Positions 20,901 through 34,200 are shown, counted from the first letter of the stretch. The stretch: DNA of 64,000 bases from Siphonodentalium dalli (GCA_032622095.1 CP136064.1:256163863-256227862); one strand, 5' to 3'. A program made the numbers and translations. The notes: generated by a model not told the origin, from the sequence alone.

Positions 20901-21331
20901 ATTTGGCATATCAATTTAGCAAGGCATCTGTGGGAATGTTACCAAATCCTGTTTTTAATAACTGTAATTTCTATATTTCATAGAAAACACAAAGTGACAA
21001 ACATGACGATGATCAACCACGGTGATGAGAATGAACTTTAAAATTATAGATTTGATCTTGATTAGTTAATAATATTTCAATGCATATAATTAAATCATTA
21101 CAATTACCACAAAAAAAAAGCTTTACTGACATATGATCAGCACAAATCTACAACGATACATTTATATCTTAAGATGAATGTAAACTAGTTTTTGAACAAA
21201 ATCAACAATCACTTGAAATTTGACCCATGATTAAAAATAAGTTTTTGAAAAATAAATATTTAATCTTACTAATATTCCATAAAAACCATGATGGTTTATT
21301 CTTCTGAAAACTTATTTTTCTCGGTTCAATC

Positions 21332-21404
21332 TAGATCATGCCATGAACCTCTACTAAGGCTAACGTACGGACTTAGCCTTAGTAGAGGTTCATGGCATGA
21401 TCTA
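21332..21404. mobile_element. 73-bp perfect foldback element with 9-bp target duplication
   Basis: Arms of about 32 bases pair perfectly around CGTACGGAC, with ends TAGATCATGCCATGAA and its complement. GGTTCAATC is duplicated exactly at 21323-21331 and 21405-21413. It is the same family as 19755-19835. A decayed relative (GATCATGCCATGATTGATTG) appears near 61236. Confidence 0.9.
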
Positions 21405-21413
21405 GGTTCAATC

Positions 21414-22885
21414 TGGAAACAAAATTGACTGAATGCCGACAGATATCGGATAATTCCTGTAAGAAAATGTTCACTAAACTTACTAATTATCGCACGCTAA
21501 TGAGTCCCAGTAAACATGGAAACTAAAATATGTGTTCCTCTTCCAATATTTTGCTGATAATGTTATTATTTCGTCGAAAGTTTATCAATTTTACGATTCA
21601 TTATCGGCCATGTTTTGCTCTGTCCTTGACATAGCTTCGGGGAAAAACCAACTCGATCGATTGATCGATATTAAACGGAAGTGAAATGGGGCGAGTTGCC
21701 TTCGGCCCAAGTCGTCACAGTTTCTGTTCGGACAGTGGGTAAGTTTCGGCCCGTTATTTGAGAACATATAGTTCCTTGCTTCAACCGTCTTTGAAGAGCG
21801 AAAATGTTTTTAAAATCAATATTTAACAATTAATTGTATAATTATAAGTAATAATCTTGGTTTCCCAATGTAATTACAGTCTAAAGGCATATACCGAATC
21901 ACAAACTCTTATAAATAAATAAATTGGGTTCCTTAAATATCTCATATGCATATTCTAATAGGATATGGTGTCATAACAACTGGAGGGGGCAAAAGTTTGG
22001 AAAACTATATAACTAAATTAATAGATATATACATTTATAATATTATTCATGTCGAAAGGCAACAGAGTGCCATTTTAAGATTCTCTTTTCAGAAATATGT
22101 ATGTATTGTAACCCCCCCCCCAAATAAATTATGCTTCATACACACATGTAAATCATGTACCCGGTATGCCCCCAGTGTATGGTGAAATTGGTTGCCATTA
22201 ACTTACCTGTGACTTATGATGGCCATCATTCCCATCATCACTTAACTCTGCCATACATGTACCTCAATCAGAATTCAGTACTAGGCTGAACAATGTACAT
22301 GAGATGTAAAACCTGAAAATGAATCATTCACATATAGTATATAGTATATTAAATATTACGGTATATTGTCCACCGGTATGATTGTCGTGATTTCAGACTC
22401 GAGTCAATACATTCAATTAATTATTTTGAGGTAGTGAGGAATCAGCCGCGTAAAATATCATATGGTCTGATCTGTGATTGTGTCCGCTACGATCATACCA
22501 TATGTAATCAATGATCTTAAGTATTTATTCATCGAAGTGGGACCGTATCTACGAATACAGACTGAATTGTATTATTTGTAAAACATGTACACTATACTAC
22601 ATGGCAGTACTACACTACAGTAGTTGAAATTCATAAATATTTTTCTCACGATTTATTCGGATCAGATTTAATCTATTACTATTACAGTATTAGGCCTAGT
22701 AGTTTGTGAACTTAAAAAAAATAACATAATTATGCTGTAGCATGTATAGTATAGCACTAGAAGAGAACCTCCTGATTTATTTCAGGCCTGACCGTTTGAA
22801 AATCATCATCATCATGGCAGCCATGATCGACTCATGCACTAAATCAAGTCACTGATTCAGAATTTCAGTCTGAGTCTCACTCTTA
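21414..22885. other. No gene recognised
   Basis: AT-rich unique-looking sequence with a short C run near 22110. No ORF, RNA gene or clear repeat is supported. Confidence 0.5.
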
Positions 22886-23478
22886 AGCCCGCCGCCGATA
22901 TTTGTCGCAGCTAGACCCTTGCAACGTAAGATCTGTGTGCGCACACGGTACGATTTTAGTCGCGCGACTTCTGTTTTTATCTCTTACGGTAGACCATCGC
23001 ACACGATGTGATCGGATCGTATGATCTGGTTGTTTACTTTCTCGTGAATGCAATGGGTTACCGTATTATTAATGTGGTACACAAATTCACACAATCAGAT
23101 ATTATTTTGAAAAAAATTTGCCTATGTCCAGTCCATGCACCTGTTTCAATTGTAGTTGTATTCTAGAGGCATGAATGTATTCCGCCGTCCAAAATATCCT
23201 GCTACTCTGACTTGAAGGTCACTATATGGACGCCATGTTGTTCTGAATGAAAACATGTGATCGCCGCATGATCAGCTTAAGAGTTGAATCTGATTGGCTA
23301 CTTACTGATTGGCTAAATCGTACGACTCGATCGTAGAAAATCAAATTATTTGATTCCTTGTGGGGCCGATCGTGCGACAAAATGTCGTACGATTTTTCAC
23401 CGCACATGCTGCGATCAGACCCGTAACCGGTACCCGCTATTTGTCGTACGATATATATCGCATCGTGTGCGGCGGCCT
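22886..23478. mobile_element. Harbinger-like MITE, 593 bp
   Basis: Ends AGCCCGCCGCCGATATTTGT and, on the other strand, AGGCCGCCGCACACGATGCG are imperfect inverted repeats flanked by TTA on both sides (22883-22885 and 23479-23481). A TTA duplication fits PIF/Harbinger. The interior repeats CGTACGAT, GCGAC and GATCGTGCG-type motifs. No transposase is present. Confidence 0.5.
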
Positions 23479-23760
23479 TTACTCTCACTCTCAGACCCTG
23501 CCCTGGGACTAGTGCCAATAATAGTGCCAGTATAAGTTATAACTATAAGTCAATTTTACAGCCAGAAGTACTAACAATTGGAATAGTCTCCCTGAACATT
23601 TGGTGTCGGCCGGTTCGGTGAATGATTTTAAATCAATTTTAAATGACCAGTGGCGAGGCAAGCCAAACAAATTCTGCTATGTATTCTGAATTAAATTTGA
23701 GCGCACTGTAAAATAGAGCAAATATGATATTATACTACGACAATTGGCCAATACAACGAA

Positions 23761-24104
23761 AGCTTAAAATAGGCCTGAAGATCACAGGTAAATCACAGGT
23801 AAATAAGTATTGGGAGGCTGGGAGTCACATCCATGATCCACAGTGTATTTAATACTATTTATAATTTGTATTATTATTAACTATTATGTATAGAAATTAG
23901 TCAGTTAATTTAGGCCTAAAGGCTAAAGCTTAAAATAGGCCTGAAGATCACAGGTAAATCACAGGTAAATAAGTATTGGGAGGCTGGGAGACACAGAACT
24001 CACATCCATGATCCACAGTGTATTTAATACTATTTATAATTTGTATTATTATTAACTATTATGTATAGAAATTAGTCAGTTAATTTAGGCCTAGTGACAC
24101 TGAA
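23761..24104 (+). repeat. Tandem duplication, 166-bp unit, two copies
   Basis: AGCTTAAAATAGGCCTGAAG begins at 23761 and again at 23927, and the copies stay nearly identical to TTAATTTAGGCCTA. The second copy has an 11-base insertion. Within each, ATCACAGGTAA is itself repeated. Confidence 0.9.
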
Positions 24105-25125
24105 TTACCTCAATACCTGTGACAAGTAGTGTAACTTTAATTTACAATTAGAATTATCCGATCAATCATCGATTCATAATTTCAATTTTCATTTAAATTT
24201 TAGCCTAATTCTAGTAAATTGATATTCAAACTCAAAATTAAAATAAAAACTTTTTAAAAGGTTTCAATTATTTAATAAATGTTGCGCTTCTGAAGTTCTA
24301 TGTAATGATGCGGCTATTTCGCAAATTCGTGCATGTTTACATTAGTTACCAACAGTGCAACACCAACTTTGAACTTACGCTGGCCGGTGCTGTCAGATTG
24401 TACATTGCATTTTTTGTTAAATTAACACGCAAAATGTAACTTTTCCAACTAAGTTCGATCGTGTATCTTTTGTGGAAATGTGCCTATGATCAATTTAGTA
24501 AATGTGCATGTGTAAAATACATATTATTAGTGTATATATTCATTGAATCGAACTTACCTGAGATTTTCTGTGAACAAATCAAATTTACCGGTAATTACGA
24601 ACAGAAAAATGCGCGCATTGATACGACTTCCAGCTGTCAAAATCTTCTCGCTTATAAATTATCAAATACTAATTACATTACTATTGTAAACGTAAAGGAC
24701 GAAAATTATTTATATTATATCACATATATGTCCCATTGTTACTGGAAGCATATGTGGTTTGATATGTGCATGCAATATGTGGAACTATTTTTATTTCCAG
24801 ATGAAAATGCGTGAGTCGGTTAATTATAGGTGTAACGGAAAGAAACACGCGCTCAGGCAGGCTCACCGCTCATTAATATCTCGATAGTTATTTGAAGTAG
24901 ATACGAACTTCAAGTTAAACTGAGTTTATTACATAATAAATATGTCTTAAATGTGATTTTTAATCTGTGAAGTTATTCTGTTTTAATGCAACATTGTTTT
25001 TGGAAAGTACGCAGTTCACTGTTATGTGGAACTATATTTTTGATCATAAGTGAATCGGCAGGGTGACACCAAGCTACCAAGCTACGAATCTGTCTGATCG
25101 CCATACTGTTTCGCGAGCGCACGTA
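24105..25125. other. No gene recognised
   Basis: AT-rich. A 117-codon ORF at 24461-24814 has no recognisable domain and ordinary AT-rich composition, so I do not call it. Confidence 0.5.
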
Positions 25126-26320
25126 AAGACACGATACATCGCCACCAAGAAAAACACGATACATCGCCACCATGAAAAACACGATACATCGCCACCATGA
25201 AAAACACGACACATCGCCACCAAGAAGAACACGATACATCGCCACCATGAAAAACACGATACATCGCCACCAAGAAAAACACGATACATCACCACCAAGA
25301 AGAACACGATACATCGCCACCATGAAAAACACGATACATCGCCACCAAAAAAAACACGATACATCGCCACCAAGAAGAACACGATACATCACCACCAAGA
25401 AGAACACGATACATCGCCACCAAGAAAAACATGATACATCGCCACCATGAACATGATACATCGCCACCATGAACATGATACATCGCCACCATGAAAAACA
25501 CGATACATCGCCACCAAGAAGAACACGATACATCGCCATCAAGAAAAACATGATACATCGCCACCATGAACATGATACATCGCCACCATGAACATGATAC
25601 ATCGCCACCATGAAAAACATGATACATCGCCACCACGAAAAACACGATACATCGCCACCAAGAAGAACACGATACATCGCCATCAAGAAGAACACGATAC
25701 ATCGCCACCAAGAAAAACATGATACATCGCCACCATGAACATGATACATCGCCACCATGAACATGATACATCGCCACCAAGAAAAACATGATACATCGCC
25801 ACCAAGAAGAACACGATACATCGCCACCAAGAAGAACATGATACATCGCCACCAAGAAAAACATGATACATCGCCACCATGAACACGATACATCGCCACC
25901 ATGAAAAACACGATACATCCACACCATGAAAAACACGATACATCGCCATCAAGAAGAACACGATACATCGCCACCATGAAAAACACGATACATCGCCACC
26001 AAGAAGAACACGATACATCGCCATCAAGAAGAACATGATACATCGCCACCAAGAAAAACATGATACATCGCCACCATGAACATGATACATCGCCACCATG
26101 AACATGATACATCGCCACCATGAAAAACACGATACATCGCCACCAAGAAGAACACGATACATCGCCACCAAGAAAAACATGATACATCGCCACCATGAAC
26201 ATGATACATCGCCACCATGAACATGATACATCGCCACCATGAAAAACATGATACATCGCCACCAAGAAAAACACGATACATCGCCACCAAGAAGAACACG
26301 ATACATCGCCATCAAGAAGA
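25126..26320 (+). repeat. 25-bp minisatellite, array 2, with 119-bp higher-order unit
   Basis: The unit is the same CACGATACATCGCCACC as in array 1. Here a mixture of 25- and 22-base units recurs in blocks: AAGAAAAACATGATACATCG starts at about 25421 and 25541, and again at 26051 and 26171, spacings of about 120. Three 25-base plus two 22-base units total 119. Array 2 has many ATG-bearing ends giving GCCACCATGAA. Flanks differ from those of array 1. Confidence 0.93.
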
Positions 26321-27347
26321 TATTCTTCATTTGACTGAATGGTAATTTGTACATATATTTCATATTTAATTTATTTCTATTTATGGCACGACCACCTGGT
26401 ATTGTTTTTTTCTTCTTGTTTTATGTTCGTTATGTACAGGTAGGCCTATATGTACTACTTGACTTTGTAATGCTACTGGTTGCAATGATTGGTCATAAGG
26501 GGACCAAAACTCTCTAGCTCCCTCTCTCTCTCTCTCTCCCATAGAGTCGCGCTCCGTTGTATAGGCCTAAAATATCCATCATATAATAGTAATAGTAATC
26601 AACCAACTGATTACTGGTCGAATATCACGAAGTAGAAGAAAAAGATATATAGACTCACGGGGAGGCCTGGTATATATGCCTATGCATGAAGCGATTCCTT
26701 TGTGCGTTTTTGGTGCAGATTCGTTGCCAGAATATCTTAATTATTTCCACATCAATTGCTGTTTTTTACTAGTTCTGACGAACAAATATATGTCTTAGTT
26801 GATGAGAGAAGACATTTTTCTTGAGTTAGGTAACGATATTGGCCATGCATATATAGAACGAGTGTTTAGTTTCGCGTAATTCAAATTTGTCAATGTAGGG
26901 TACAAAAACTCGCCATTAATATGCCAAATACAGTAACAAAATGTAATAAGATTCTTTAATGTAAGAGCACAAAATTAACCTGCGTATTCTTCACAGTATA
27001 CGTTTTATTTGTGCGTTTGCAAGTTGTATATAATACAAACTGGTTTACCGAATAACTAGTTTATAAATTTGAGTTAGTGATAAACTCGCTAACATAAATG
27101 TTATTTAATAAGCAACTATAAGTATTGTCAACTGTACCGGTACCAGGATCTATAAATAGTATACGTGACTCGTGTGTCGTAACGAATCAGCACCAAAACT
27201 CTCAAAGAATGGCTTTATGCATATGATTATATAGCCTGTGCTCATGAATTGGAAATTCAATTTTTAAATTCAAGACAGCTAGCCACCATCGGCATTGTTT
27301 TTCTCAAAATCAAAAATACCAAAAAAATATTAAAAACATTACTTAAT
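26321..27347. other. No gene recognised
   Basis: Contains a (CT)n microsatellite near 26517-26540. Otherwise AT-rich with no supported feature. Confidence 0.5.
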
Positions 27348-27356
27348 GTAACTTTC

Positions 27357-27827
27357 GCTGATGGGGTCATTGTCACAAGGCTCCGCGATCCGATCACATT
27401 CGTAGCCAGGTTTTTTAATCGATCACAAATGTAGCCAGCTTTTCTATGGCGATCGCATTTGTAGCCAGCTTTTCATATTCAGGCGAGCCTCAATGAACAC
27501 GATCAGGTTAATCTAATTTGTTCTGAGTTGATGGATGAAAACAACTTGAATTTAGTTTTGATATAAGTTCATTTATAACCTGATGTTTCGGATCAATGTC
27601 GTTGGAATGCTCGAATTATATTCCAATATAAGTTGATAAACGAAGTCAGTTTTGGAGCATGACGTCGACATTTTAGTCACGAACGTGATGACGTCATATT
27701 TCGGGCAATATAAACCACGAATTAGAAAAGCTGACTACGAATGTGATCGCCGGTGAAATAAGCTGGCTACACTGGCTACAAATGTGACCGTCACTGACCG
27801 GAGTCTTGTGACAATGACCCCATCGGC
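27357..27827. mobile_element. MULE-like MITE, 471 bp, 9-bp target duplication
   Basis: Inverted ends GCTGATGGGGTCATTGTCAC (left) and GCCGATGGGGTCATTGTCAC (right, other strand) are flanked by a perfect GTAACTTTC at 27348-27356 and 27828-27836. Subterminal copies of CACATTCGTAGCCAG and CACAAATGTAGCCAGCTTTT repeat in both orientations. No transposase is present. Confidence 0.8.
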
Positions 27828-27839
27828 GTAACTTTCATG

Positions 27840-28510
27840 GTCGATGAAACGAGTGGCTGAAATCCGACGGCGGCCATGTTTCTATGACTAATTACACGAC
27901 GATCACACCAATGTTACAGTCTCTAGCAATGATTCGTTCTCTTTTTGATACCAATGTCATGACCCATGAACAATTTAACGATGATCGGTTCATCGACATA
28001 TAGGCCTAGCCTCTCTAGGCAGTGTTATTGATTTAATTATATATGCGGTGTTGTCGCTGAAATCCGACGGCGGCCATGTTTCTTTGAGAATTCACAGCAA
28101 AATGACTCGTTCCCATCTATATGTCAATGTCAACCTCCGTGACAAATTTAATTATGATTGGACCAACACTGCGACCTCTTGCCCGCGGTGCTAAATGATG
28201 CAATTTTGAAATCCAAGATGGCTGTTGGCGGCCATTTTTTTCATGCAAATAAGCCCAAAATGACTCGGTGTCGTCTATATATCAATGTCATGATCGATGG
28301 ACAATTTCGTGATGATATAGGAGCATCGACACAGGCTCTAGATTGTGTTATTGATTAAGATTTATCTAGTATTATCACTTAAATCCACGATGGCTGCCAG
28401 TGGCCATGTTTTTATGCAAATGAGCCCAAAATAATTCGTTCCCATCTAGACGCCAATGTTATCATCCATAAAAAGTTCATGATGATCAGTGCATCGGTAC
28501 AGTCATGTAA
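27840..28510 (+). repeat. Degenerate tandem repeat, about 180-bp unit, four copies
   Basis: Each copy starts near (T)GAAATCC(G/A)ACGGCGGCCATGTTT and contains ATGACTCGTTCCCATCTA, CAATGTCA and ACAATTT(A)GTGATGAT blocks. Identity between copies is perhaps 65-75% by eye. A related family with CTGGCGACCATTTTTTCC and GATAGCTC(C)CATCT blocks occurs at 53780-55080. Confidence 0.65.
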
Positions 28511-30873
28511 TAAACATGTAATCAGCAGCTATGTTCGAAATTATAAACGGTACTTTCATGCTATCCGTCTCCGGATCATAGTTTTAAAGTTTCCGCATAT
28601 TTCGGTACCATTTCCGCTACTCAGATTCTAGAACGGGTGATGTAGGTGTCGCAGATTTGTATTCGTTGGTGAATTTACAATACATTACCGAAATAAAGTG
28701 AGGTTTTCGAAGAACTGGAAAAATATACCTATGGAATGTTGTAGATTGGCATCTAAGGTGTAAGAGGTACCAAAAGTTTTTAGTGAAAATATATTGTTTG
28801 TAGGAATACAGTTGAGTTCAAAATAGGTGGCAACAATTTTCTGTTTCGTTCCTTCCGTGACCTTTGGTCCCGGGTGGTGGTTCCGCCAATAAAAGAGGGG
28901 TTTTGACCAAATTCCAAGCTCCTGTGATGTGATGAACACACATTTGTTCAGTAAATGTCTTCACCACACAGTTGAATTTGTCAATTTACATAAAGACAAT
29001 TTTCGAGCAGAAATAGGTTTTATGCTTCGGAAAGATGAATATCATATAGACTACAGAAACAACAGATAAACCCAGATAAACGCACAACTCTAACGTGTAA
29101 ATATATGACTATGCGATAGGGAATTGTTGAATCTGAAAATCCAAATCAAGTTTATTATTTCGTTCAATCATGTTATACAAAATAGATACGGACATTCTCA
29201 CAAAGGTGAATATCTTGCCAATTTAAATATAATCTTACCTTAACTATAGAAATAATCGAAGACACCGCCCAATATATCGAATTTCGAGATCCACCACAAT
29301 CAACAAGACTCCATGTGTACACTTTACGGCAGCCTGTGAGCCTGTACGAAACAACGACGCGCGCGTGACCACCACGTGAAATTTAAAAATCCGACGTCAC
29401 ACACAAATATGTGTGGTGGTGTACACATATATGTGTGGATATTGGGTGATACACACATATGTATGTATTATGTACACATATATGTTCAGATAATGCCTCC
29501 ACACAGTCATTGTGTGGAAGCTGCCACACAGTCCTTTTTACAGTGTAGAGTAATTCAGATTGTTTGGCTTCGGCAATCCGCTACGGCAACAGTATGCTGT
29601 GGCCCAGTTTGCTTCAGCAATGCTGATTGCCGTAGCCAATTATGAAGGCTGTGGGTCAGTGTATGGTGTTTCATCATCATGGTGGTTAGGCATGGCCCAC
29701 ACAAGACCATAACAAATAAAATAAAATGAAAAGCATACCGCCGGCCCCTATTTTTTTGGGGCTCATCACGGGAAACACGCATTCAATTTGTTTTGGCCTA
29801 AACAAGATTTCTGCAAAACAATTCAGTCTATATAATAATATATTAAAACAAACTCACCAAAGCACATTTGTATTCCGATTTATAGCAGATCTGATGATGA
29901 TAAAACACAAAATGTCTTTCCCGCGTGTTCTTCTTACTTCTAATCTAAGACTAGTAAGAGTTCTGGTGGCGCCGCACAGTGGACTTCCACTTCTTCTTTA
30001 CGCCAGTGTTTGAGGCATGAGCAACCTCATAACATGAGCTCCAAATTTTAGTGAGTCTACCGGTATATTCAATGGAGAGATCTGGAACTCCTAAATGACA
30101 TTTCATTGCTGTGTATCACTGTATGTGACTGGGATTCCCACTACAAATACAATCATAACATTGCATAATTGGGAACTGTGTTGTAGTTTCAGAGTGAAGA
30201 ACTCTTCTGTTCTTTCATAAATAGCAGCCTTTTATACCTCTAAGTATGTAGAGCGTATCATAACCTGGAAGTATGGAACTGCAGCTGGATGATGTATTTG
30301 GAGTAGTTATGAAGATCTTTAAGCTTTTAAACTTTAGTTTACGCAATATGTCCGCAGTCGTGTTTCCTATTTTCGTTTTACGGGACATTTCAACACTCTT
30401 TTCGAATAGCAACACAGTTTCCGGGCACACACAACTGTTACAATTATAAGTATACACTGTCAGGTAATATATACAGATAAAGTTCAGTAGTTTTAAAGCA
30501 CCATAAAACCAGTTAAGACCATAAAACAAAGTTAAAATTCTTCACAAAATTCAAAACCCGCCATTTTCAACAAGGCGACAATTACTTCCGGTTCATAAAT
30601 ATGCAACAGGAGGAGGAGTTACGCACTTGATTGACATGATGGCCAAAATCGATATATGCGTGCTTCTAAAACCGAATTGTGAAGAAAAAAAAAAGTGGGG
30701 TCTAATGACCTATAAAAGACAAAATATAAACAATGTGCGGTGTTAAAATTGCGGGTCATTTCTAGTGACCCATAATTTTTTTTTGCCCCACAAGAAAGGT
30801 TTTAAATTGAAAAATGCCCCCTAATTGACAAGATTTCATAGTATATATATCCATATATATGTATATATATATA
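28511..30873. other. No gene recognised
   Basis: The stretch 29395-29490 holds several ACACATATATGTGT-type palindromes. Around 30680-30800, GTGGGGTCTAATGACC and GGGTCA...GACCCATAATTTTTTTTTGCCCCAC are in loose inverted relation, a possible small MITE. Immediately before the satellite is a (TA)n tract. No ORF is convincing. Confidence 0.5.
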
Positions 30874-31049
30874 TATATATATTTATTATGTCAGAGCTAT
30901 GGAGGCACGGACTCAGTATGAGTGTTCATTGCTTCATATTTGCGTGAACAAATTCTCATTTCTTATCGAAATGGCCATGTGTCGATCGGAATGGTACATC
31001 GAGATGTTCCTCGAACCATATCAAGCTTGAAAACCGGTCCCGATTTTCA

Positions 31050-31138
31050 CCCATGCCGGGGTTCGAACCCGTGCCAACCTCGTCTAGCCCAGACTGTGAT
31101 GATCTTATCCACGACCTAACCACCTCGGCTACGGGGAC
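31050..31138 (-). promoter_or_regulatory. tRNA-like SINE head in each satellite unit (minus strand)
   Basis: On the minus strand, TAGCCGAGGTGGTTAGG matches the A box and GGGTTCGAACCCC the B box of Pol III promoters, with spacing and a long variable-arm-like region that resemble class II (Ser/Leu type) tRNAs. The acceptor and T stems contain mismatches, so it is not a working tRNA but a tRNA-derived head. Coordinates are for the first copy; it repeats every 431 bases. Confidence 0.65.
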
Positions 31139-31140
31139 AT

Positions 31141-31206
31141 CCTTAAAAGGAAGCCCTTTCACCGAGAGTTAGGAAGCGTATCAGTCTGAACATGGGTTCG
31201 AACCCA
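31141..31206 (+). promoter_or_regulatory. Second tRNA-like module, divergent, in each satellite unit
   Basis: AAGGAAGCCCTTTCACCGAG plus AGTTAGG on the plus strand aligns with AAGGATGTCCCCGTAGCCGA on the minus strand. It is followed by TGGGTTCGAACCCA, a 14-bp perfect palindrome containing a B box. The A-to-B distance is shorter than normal (about 34 bases). The two modules are back to back around TCCTTAAAAGGA. Confidence 0.5.
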
Positions 31207-34200
31207 CTACCTTCGAAATTCTTGATATGCCATTCTGGAAACATATCAATGCACTTCCTCCGAAATTGCATCATTCTGTGACCATACGATTACTGGTACT
31301 GGCGTATATATATTTATTATGTCAGAGCTATGGAGGCACGGACTCAGTATGAGTGTTCATTGCTTCATATTTGCGTGAACAAATTCTCATTTCTTATCGA
31401 AATGGCCATGTGTCGATCGGAATGGTACATCGAGATGTTCCTCGAACCATATCAAGCTTGAAAACCGGTCCCGATTTTCACCCATGCCGGGGTTCGAACC
31501 CGTGCCAACCTCGTCTAGCCCAGACTGTGATGATCTTATCCACGACCTAACCACCTCGGCTACGGGGACATCCTTAAAAGGAAGCCCTTTCACCGAGAGT
31601 TAGGAAGCGTATCAGTCTGAACATGGGTTCGAACCCACTACCTTCGAAATTCTTGATATGCCATTCTGGAAACATATCAATGCACTTCCTCCGAAATTGC
31701 ATCATTCTGTGACCATACGATTACTGGTACTGGCGTATATATATTTATTATGTCAGAGCTATGGAGGCACGGACTCAGTATGAGTGTTCATTGCTTCATA
31801 TTTGCGTGAACAAATTCTCATTTCTTATCGAAATGGCCATGTGTCGATCGGAATGGTACATCGAGATGTTCCTCGAACCATATCAAGCTTGAAAACCGGT
31901 CCCGATTTTCACCCATGCCGGGGTTCGAACCCGTGCCAACCTCGTCTAGCCCAGACTGTGATGATCTTATCCACGACCTAACCACCTCGGCTACGGGGAC
32001 ATCCTTAAAAGGAAGCCCTTTCACCGAGAGTTAGGAAGCGTATCAGTCTGAACATGGGTTCGAACCCACTACCTTCGAAATTCTTGATATGCCATTCTGG
32101 AAACATATCAATGCACTTCCTCCGAAATTGCATCATTCTGTGACCATACGATTACTGGTACTGGCGTATATATATTTATTATGTCAGAGCTATGGAGGCA
32201 CGGACTCAGTATGAGTGTTCATTGCTTCATATTTGCGTGAACAAATTCTCATTTCTTATCGAAATGGCCATGTGTCGATCGGAATGGTACATCGAGATGT
32301 TCCTCGAACCATATCAAGCTTGAAAACCGGTCCCGATTTTCACCCATGCCGGGGTTCGAACCCGTGCCAACCTCGTCTAGCCCAGACTGTGATGATCTTA
32401 TCCACGACCTAACCACCTCGGCTACGGGGACATCCTTAAAAGGAAGCCCTTTCACCGAGAGTTAGGAAGCGTATCAGTCTGAACATGGGTTCGAACCCAC
32501 TACCTTCGAAATTCTTGATATGCCATTCTGGAAACATATCAATGCACTTCCTCCGAAATTGCATCATTCTGTGACCATACGATTACTGGTACTGGCGTAT
32601 ATATATTTATTATGTCAGAGCTATGGAGGCACGGACTCAGTATGAGTGTTCATTGCTTCATATTTGCGTGAACAAATTCTCATTTCTTATCGAAATGGCC
32701 ATGTGTCGATCGGAATGGTACATCGAGATGTTCCTCGAACCATATCAAGCTTGAAAACCGGTCCCGATTTTCACCCATGCCGGGGTTCGAACCCGTGCCA
32801 ACCTCGTCTAGCCCAGACTGTGATGATCTTATCCACGACCTAACCACCTCGGCTACGGGGACATCCTTAAAAGGAAGCCCTTTCACCGAGAGTTAGGAAG
32901 CGTATCAGTCTGAACATGGGTTCGAACCCACTACCTTCGAAATTCTTGATATGCCATTCTGGAAACATATCAATGCACTTCCTCCGAAATTGCATCATTC
33001 TGTGACCATACGATTACTGGTACTGGCGTATATATATTTATTATGTCAGAGCTATGGAGGCACGGACTCAGTATGAGTGTTCATTGCTTCATATTTGCGT
33101 GAACAAATTCTCATTTCTTATCGAAATGGCCATGTGTCGATCGGAATGGTACATCGAGATGTTCCTCGAACCATATCAAGCTTGAAAACCGGTCCCGATT
33201 TTCACCCATGCCGGGGTTCGAACCCGTGCCAACCTCGTCTAGCCCAGACTGTGATGATCTTATCCACGACCTAACCACCTCGGCTACGGGGACATCCTTA
33301 AAAGGAAGCCCTTTCACCGAGAGTTAGGAAGCGTATCAGTCTGAACATGGGTTCGAACCCACTACCTTCGAAATTCTTGATATGCCATTCTGGAAACATA
33401 TCAATGCACTTCCTCCGAAATTGCATCATTCTGTGACCATACGATTACTGGTACTGGCGTATATATATTTATTATGTCAGAGCTATGGAGGCACGGACTC
33501 AGTATGAGTGTTCATTGCTTCATATTTGCGTGAACAAATTCTCATTTCTTATCGAAATGGCCATGTGTCGATCGGAATGGTACATCGAGATGTTCCTCGA
33601 ACCATATCAAGCTTGAAAACCGGTCCCGATTTTCACCCATGCCGGGGTTCGAACCCGTGCCAACCTCGTCTAGCCCAGACTGTGATGATCTTATCCACGA
33701 CCTAACCACCTCGGCTACGGGGACATCCTTAAAAGGAAGCCCTTTCACCGAGAGTTAGGAAGCGTATCAGTCTGAACATGGGTTCGAACCCACTACCTTC
33801 GAAATTCTTGATATGCCATTCTGGAAACATATCAATGCACTTCCTCCGAAATTGCATCATTCTGTGACCATACGATTACTGGTACTGGCGTATATATATT
33901 TATTATGTCAGAGCTATGGAGGCACGGACTCAGTATGAGTGTTCATTGCTTCATATTTGCGTGAACAAATTCTCATTTCTTATCGAAATGGCCATGTGTC
34001 GATCGGAATGGTACATCGAGATGTTCCTCGAACCATATCAAGCTTGAAAACCGGTCCCGATTTTCACCCATGCCGGGGTTCGAACCCGTGCCAACCTCGT
34101 CTAGCCCAGACTGTGATGATCTTATCCACGACCTAACCACCTCGGCTACGGGGACATCCTTAAAAGGAAGCCCTTTCACCGAGAGTTAGGAAGCGTATCA

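Noticed and set aside
24973..26274. 433-codon minus-strand ORF as a gene
   Set aside because: Same minisatellite artefact, with a short unique tail of no recognisable family.
25126..26320. CRISPR-like array because of regular short repeats
   Set aside because: There are no unique spacers; repeats are contiguous, and the DNA is eukaryotic.
31050..31138. A functional tRNA gene cluster
   Set aside because: A and B boxes are good, but acceptor, T and anticodon stems have mismatches; a tRNA-derived SINE head is the better explanation.
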